63,692 bases of DNA, taken from positions 1 to 63,692 of the forward strand of contig SGPM01000147.1 in assembly GCA_004802725.1 (NCBI GenBank), written 5' to 3'. The notes beneath the pieces are model-generated. The model ran no database searches and had not been told where the DNA came from. It saw only the letters and a program-made list of their open reading frames with translations. The translations under genes and the position numbers were made by a program. Shown piece after piece: positions 60,468-63,692 of this stretch; positions within the stretch are counted from its first letter, which is position 1, and every line of letters starts with the position of its first letter. The stretch is from Antrodiella citrinella. Lineage: Eukaryota; Basidiomycota; Agaricomycetes; Polyporales; Steccherinaceae.

Positions 60468-62873
60468 TTATTCTCCCATGTCATCGTCCGGCTCGTCGCC
60501 TTCCGCAATCGCGCCAAAGCGGACAGATCCTCTCGCGAAAATACCGCCGACAGCAGTCTCCTCCGCATCCATCTCCTTCTCCAGATCAATCTCCTCGCCA
60601 CCCTCAGGGTTGACGCCATTGTCGTCCGCTACCAGCCTCAACCGCGAAATCTCCTTCCTCAGAATGTCAATTTCCGAGTCTCGTCGGTCGACGCGGGCTT
60701 TCAGAACGCGGATGAAGTCGTTCCCGCACCGCAGCAGTTGCAGCTTGCTGACACCGCGGTTCGGGCCATCGGCGTTGCCCTTGGGAGGACCACGAGGAGG
60801 CATGGCGCCAGGCAGAACTGGCTCATCGGGATATCCTTCGTCGGAGGGCAAAGGTATTGGTGGCAGAAGAATTCGCAGCTCGTCGAAGGAGGTTTTCAAG
60901 GAATCTCGGCGTTTCTGCTCAGCGGCTTTGTGAGACGTCTTACGGCCTGCCAAAGTGGGCTGCGCCATTGCCGTAGTAGGCGTAGAGGCACCAGACGTCG
61001 CGTTGCCCGCTGCAAAAAGAATATTATTACCGCATGCCGACGTTAAAACGCTGGAATTTCAGACATACCTGGACGGATGGGCTTCAGATTTGGGCTGATG
61101 AGCGGTAGGTTGCTGTTGCTGGCTTTGGCGTTACTGGGTATCGACAGAGTCGAAGCCCTAGACCGACCAGCACTTTTCGCCCTGGTCTGCTTCTCCTGAG
61201 GTGCCGGTGGGGAGATCATAGGCGGCGGAGCCAATGCACTGTTAGTGCCCAACCGACCCAGGTTCATAATGCTAGCCGGCGTGACGGGCATTAGCAACTC
61301 GGACGACATTGCCGAAGCAGATGGTTGCTGCTGCTGTGACTGCTGATGTTGTTGATGTGGCTGCTGCTGCGACATCTGATTGTTCATATTTTGATTGTGA
61401 CTCTGGCCGTGCATGTCCAGCGGAGGTGTGGTTGAATGGCTCTCAACGAACTGCATCGGCGAATTCGAAGAGGTCGTAGAAGGTGGCGCAGGAGGGGGCA
61501 TAGAAAGATCAACAGGGGAAGGGGTATCACCGGGCACTTCACCACCGATAGAACTACGAGAGTTGTGGGCCGGGAACAGGGGCGTAGAATTGGCTGAGCG
61601 TGTCCCGCGAAGATTAGACTTCTTGTTGTTCAACAACGGCGGCATGGACGGAGTCATACGGTTGGAGGGTGCAGGCTGGGAGCGTTTGGGAGGTCGTGCA
61701 GTGGTCAGCTCTTCCTCTCCACTGCCAGGTGATGGTCGACGTTTCCGCTGGTTCGAGGAATTCGAGGGCACCATCTGGCGCTGCCCGCCTTGCATGCCGC
61801 TCTCCGGTTGACCATTGTGGTTGTATGCGCCGAGCCAAGGACTGGTCAAAGGTGAAATCTCTGCAAACTCCAAATCCTGACCGTAATGAGGGCTACGAGA
61901 CTGTTGGAAGGCGATGTTCGCGGGAGCCGAATGCGGGGTAGGGGGGACCATATGTTGTGGTAAGAAATTCGGCGGAACACCTTGCTGAGGAGATAGGTTG
62001 TTCATAGACCCATGGCTTGATTGGAGCATCATGGGTGACACGAAATCGTTACTGTGCTGGGCGTGGAGCTCGGTGGACGATGCTATATCACGGGTATTCA
62101 GTACAGACTCTGTTTTCTCGGCTACGGAGAGAGCATACTAGGGGTGGGGAGGCCATATTGTTGCTGTTCTCGCGAGCGGTCCACAGAACCCTGACTTGCG
62201 CCACTAGGAAAGTTCTGATTGCCGGTGAGGAGCTCGATCTAGGTGAGGAATATGAGCGACACTCTCCCTGCAAAATTCAAATGAAGGGGGAACTGGAGAT
62301 AGGTCCCTGGGCACTATACAAGGGGCTGCTTCAAAGAGAGCGACAACACAATAGCACCGACAAGCGATTGGCGGGGTCGCCGCTTCCTGCTCACTTCCGG
62401 CTTAATTCACTCCTTCATCTATCAACAAGAACGTCCCTCGATACTCCCATCCAACAATTCGCTCCTCTCCTTCACCCAGAACCCAGTATAGATACAAGAG
62501 GAATGGAACGCACCTGCTGCTGGAAAATTTGGTTTTGTAGCTGCTGCAACTGCTGGAGCTGATTCAATCTAACCTGCTGCTCAAGTAGCATCTGGGGTGT
62601 GGTGGGTTGACCGTTCTGACCGCCCGCGGAGGACTGCCCTGCCCTCTCTTGCAAAGCCATCAGCTCGAGAACGTCGAGACCAGGATTGGACATATGGTGC
62701 TGCTGCAAGTTCATCATGGAGGGATGCTGATTCGCGCCTGGGTTCATTTGGTTATGGTACATGTCCGCGCCCCTTGCGTGCTGATCATGTTCGGGGTGTG
62801 ATTGGTCTGGCGGAAAGAAAGAGGTGAGGAAGTCTTTTTGGTGGTGGTCGTGCGCGCCTGGAGCGGCATTCAT
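60468..62873 (-). CDS. bHLH transcription factor with Q-rich N-terminus
   Basis: Nuclear DNA-binding regulator. Exon 1 (62873-62514) MNAAPGAHDHHQKDFLTSFFPP..LNQLQQLQQLQNQIFQQQ. A middle exon (about 62198-62113) reads NFPSGASQGSVDRSREQQQYGLPTPSMLSP. A large exon from about 62051 to 61067 starts NDFVSPMMLQSSHG and is rich in S, P, N and Q (polyQ near 61330-61370). An intron of about 60 bases leads to the last exon AGNATSGASTPTTAMAQPTLAGRKTSHKAAEQKRRDSLKTSFDELRILLPPIP, a loop of about 30 residues, then GVSKLQLLRCGNDFIRVLKARV and a heptad DRRDSEIDILRKEISRLRL. Basic region, two helices and zipper are complete, with H, E and R in the E-box-contact positions (HKAAEQKRR). The closest fungal classes are Pho4/Ino4-like factors. 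The target pathway is not determinable. Confidence 0.88.
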
Positions 62874-63162
62874 GGCGCCGGAATCGAAAGTCCCCGTGCG
62901 AACTTTGGCGGAGGGTGTGCGCGAGAAGTACGGGTCGATGAGGGCAGACGTCGTGCGTGATGTCCTGGTCGTCGGGAGTGTCGTGCGCCGTAGTGAAAAA
63001 AGCGAAAAGGGAGGGATAGAGAGTTGGAGCCGGCTCTACTATTCGGCGAATATTGGATAGATTTAGCGAGAATATAATGAGTTGTTGATCTATCCGGTTC
63101 CGGGCGCCGGAGTTAAATTACCATGGCGTGATTATATTATTTACAAAATTACTGTGGATAAG
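62874..63162. promoter_or_regulatory. bHLH gene upstream region
   Basis: Upstream sequence of the minus-strand bHLH gene and 5' flank of the tRNA. AT-rich around 63060-63150. No specific operator recognised. Confidence 0.4.
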
Positions 63163-63251
63163 TCCCGCTTGGCTCAGTTGGTAGAGCGCGTCACTAGTAT
63201 ACGGTCACGTGTGTCAATGACGAGGTCAGTCGTTCAAATCGGCTAGTGGGA
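63163..63251 (+). tRNA. tRNA-Thr (anticodon AGT) with a 17-base intron
   Basis: Acceptor arms tcccgct and agtggga pair fully (one G-T). The D arm gctc/gagc encloses agttggta. The anticodon stem is cgtca/tgacg. The T arm agtcg/cggct surrounds ttcaaat. The anticodon loop is enlarged to 24 bases. Placing the canonical intron one base after the anticodon gives ct-AGT-a, a 17-base intron, then one base before the 3' stem. AGT reads threonine codons. The bases at 8-9 (tg) and 26 (g) fit the tRNA consensus. A run of T at 63253-63257 right after the gene is the RNA polymerase III terminator, and internal A and B boxes (tggctcagttgg; gttcaaatc) are present. Confidence 0.88.
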
Positions 63252-63257
63252 ACTTTT

Positions 63258-63692
63258 TGGCATCCTTTTTAATTATATACAGTATTGAGGCCGTCATGTT
63301 GACTCATGAATTTAGGACGTATCGAAGACAAGGTGGACAATCATCGAGGAGAGATGGATTTCGTGATGCAGGGAGAATTTTCAGACTCATGTCATCATCA
63401 GTGTGTCTGTCGCTAAATTCACCGATCACTGGCACGATCAAGAGGTAGCGGATCGCCGAAATATGGACCATGGATCTGAGTCGCGTAACAACACCGAGGA
63501 AGTTGCCGGTGATGCACCAGACGGGCTCCTGAACGCAGAAGTAACCCACCCAACAATGGGGGTACTCCAGGAGGAGGACACCACGTAAGGGCGTAAGTAG
63601 AGGAGTCGTAAGGGTGGGCCGAGGACCTAGGAATAGTGTAGAGTAGTCCGGTGATGTTCGTGTGTCGTCCGAGATGACTCGCGCAACGCCCG
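63258..63692. other. Right edge, no gene recognised
   Basis: About 430 bases with short frames only, lacking motifs or splice support. A gene entering from the right cannot be excluded. Confidence 0.45.

Overview
The window looks like nuclear DNA of a basidiomycete fungus, most likely an agaricomycete. Genes are split by many short introns (mostly 50-70 bases, GT..AG). Gene content combines conserved eukaryotic housekeeping genes with families I know mainly from mushroom-forming fungi: a DUF6593 protein, two secreted DUF3455 proteins, a large single-exon F-box protein, and tyrosine-kinase-like kinases with an HGD(I/L)HxGN catalytic loop. Gene boundaries below were worked out by hand from reading frames and splice signals. 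Family names come from motif recognition, not from a search.

Layout. (1) 1-7.5 kb: a kinase island. Two head-to-tail minus-strand units each appear to encode two kinase domains, and the left unit is broken in its second domain. A divergent plus-strand single kinase ends in a CaaX-like prenylation box. A decayed sixth kinase copy lies at about 13.6-14.2 kb. (2) 8.3-8.6 kb: a long nested palindrome just upstream of an MDR-type reductase (8.8-10.1 kb), then a tiny membrane protein and the ubiquitin-conjugating enzyme UBC4. (3) 15.6-26.6 kb: a more accessory stretch with a cytochrome P450, a DUF1770-like protein, two DUF3455 paralogues about 6 kb apart, the GPI-anchor enzyme PIG-L, and several exon-like stretches I cannot name. 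(4) 27-39 kb: RPA3, a zinc alcohol dehydrogenase, a Yra1/ALY mRNA export adaptor, a 6-phosphofructo-2-kinase whose phosphatase histidine is replaced by serine, an NCS1 nucleobase permease and the GID9/FYV10 ubiquitin-ligase subunit. (5) 41.5-54 kb: a DUF6593 protein, nucleoporin Nup96/Nup145C, an F-box protein, the parvulin PIN4 and a two-RRM, Q-rich RNA-binding protein. (6) 54.7-63.7 kb: a coiled-coil protein, an epoxide hydrolase with a duplicated 3' end, a small multi-pass membrane protein, a bHLH transcription factor and an intron-containing tRNA-Thr.

I see no biosynthetic cluster: the P450, MDR reductase, ADH and epoxide hydrolase are scattered among unrelated genes. The most unusual system is the kinase island. 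It holds tandem duplicated two-kinase genes, a putatively membrane-anchored kinase and a catalytically dead relic, which suggests a locally expanding and decaying signalling family.
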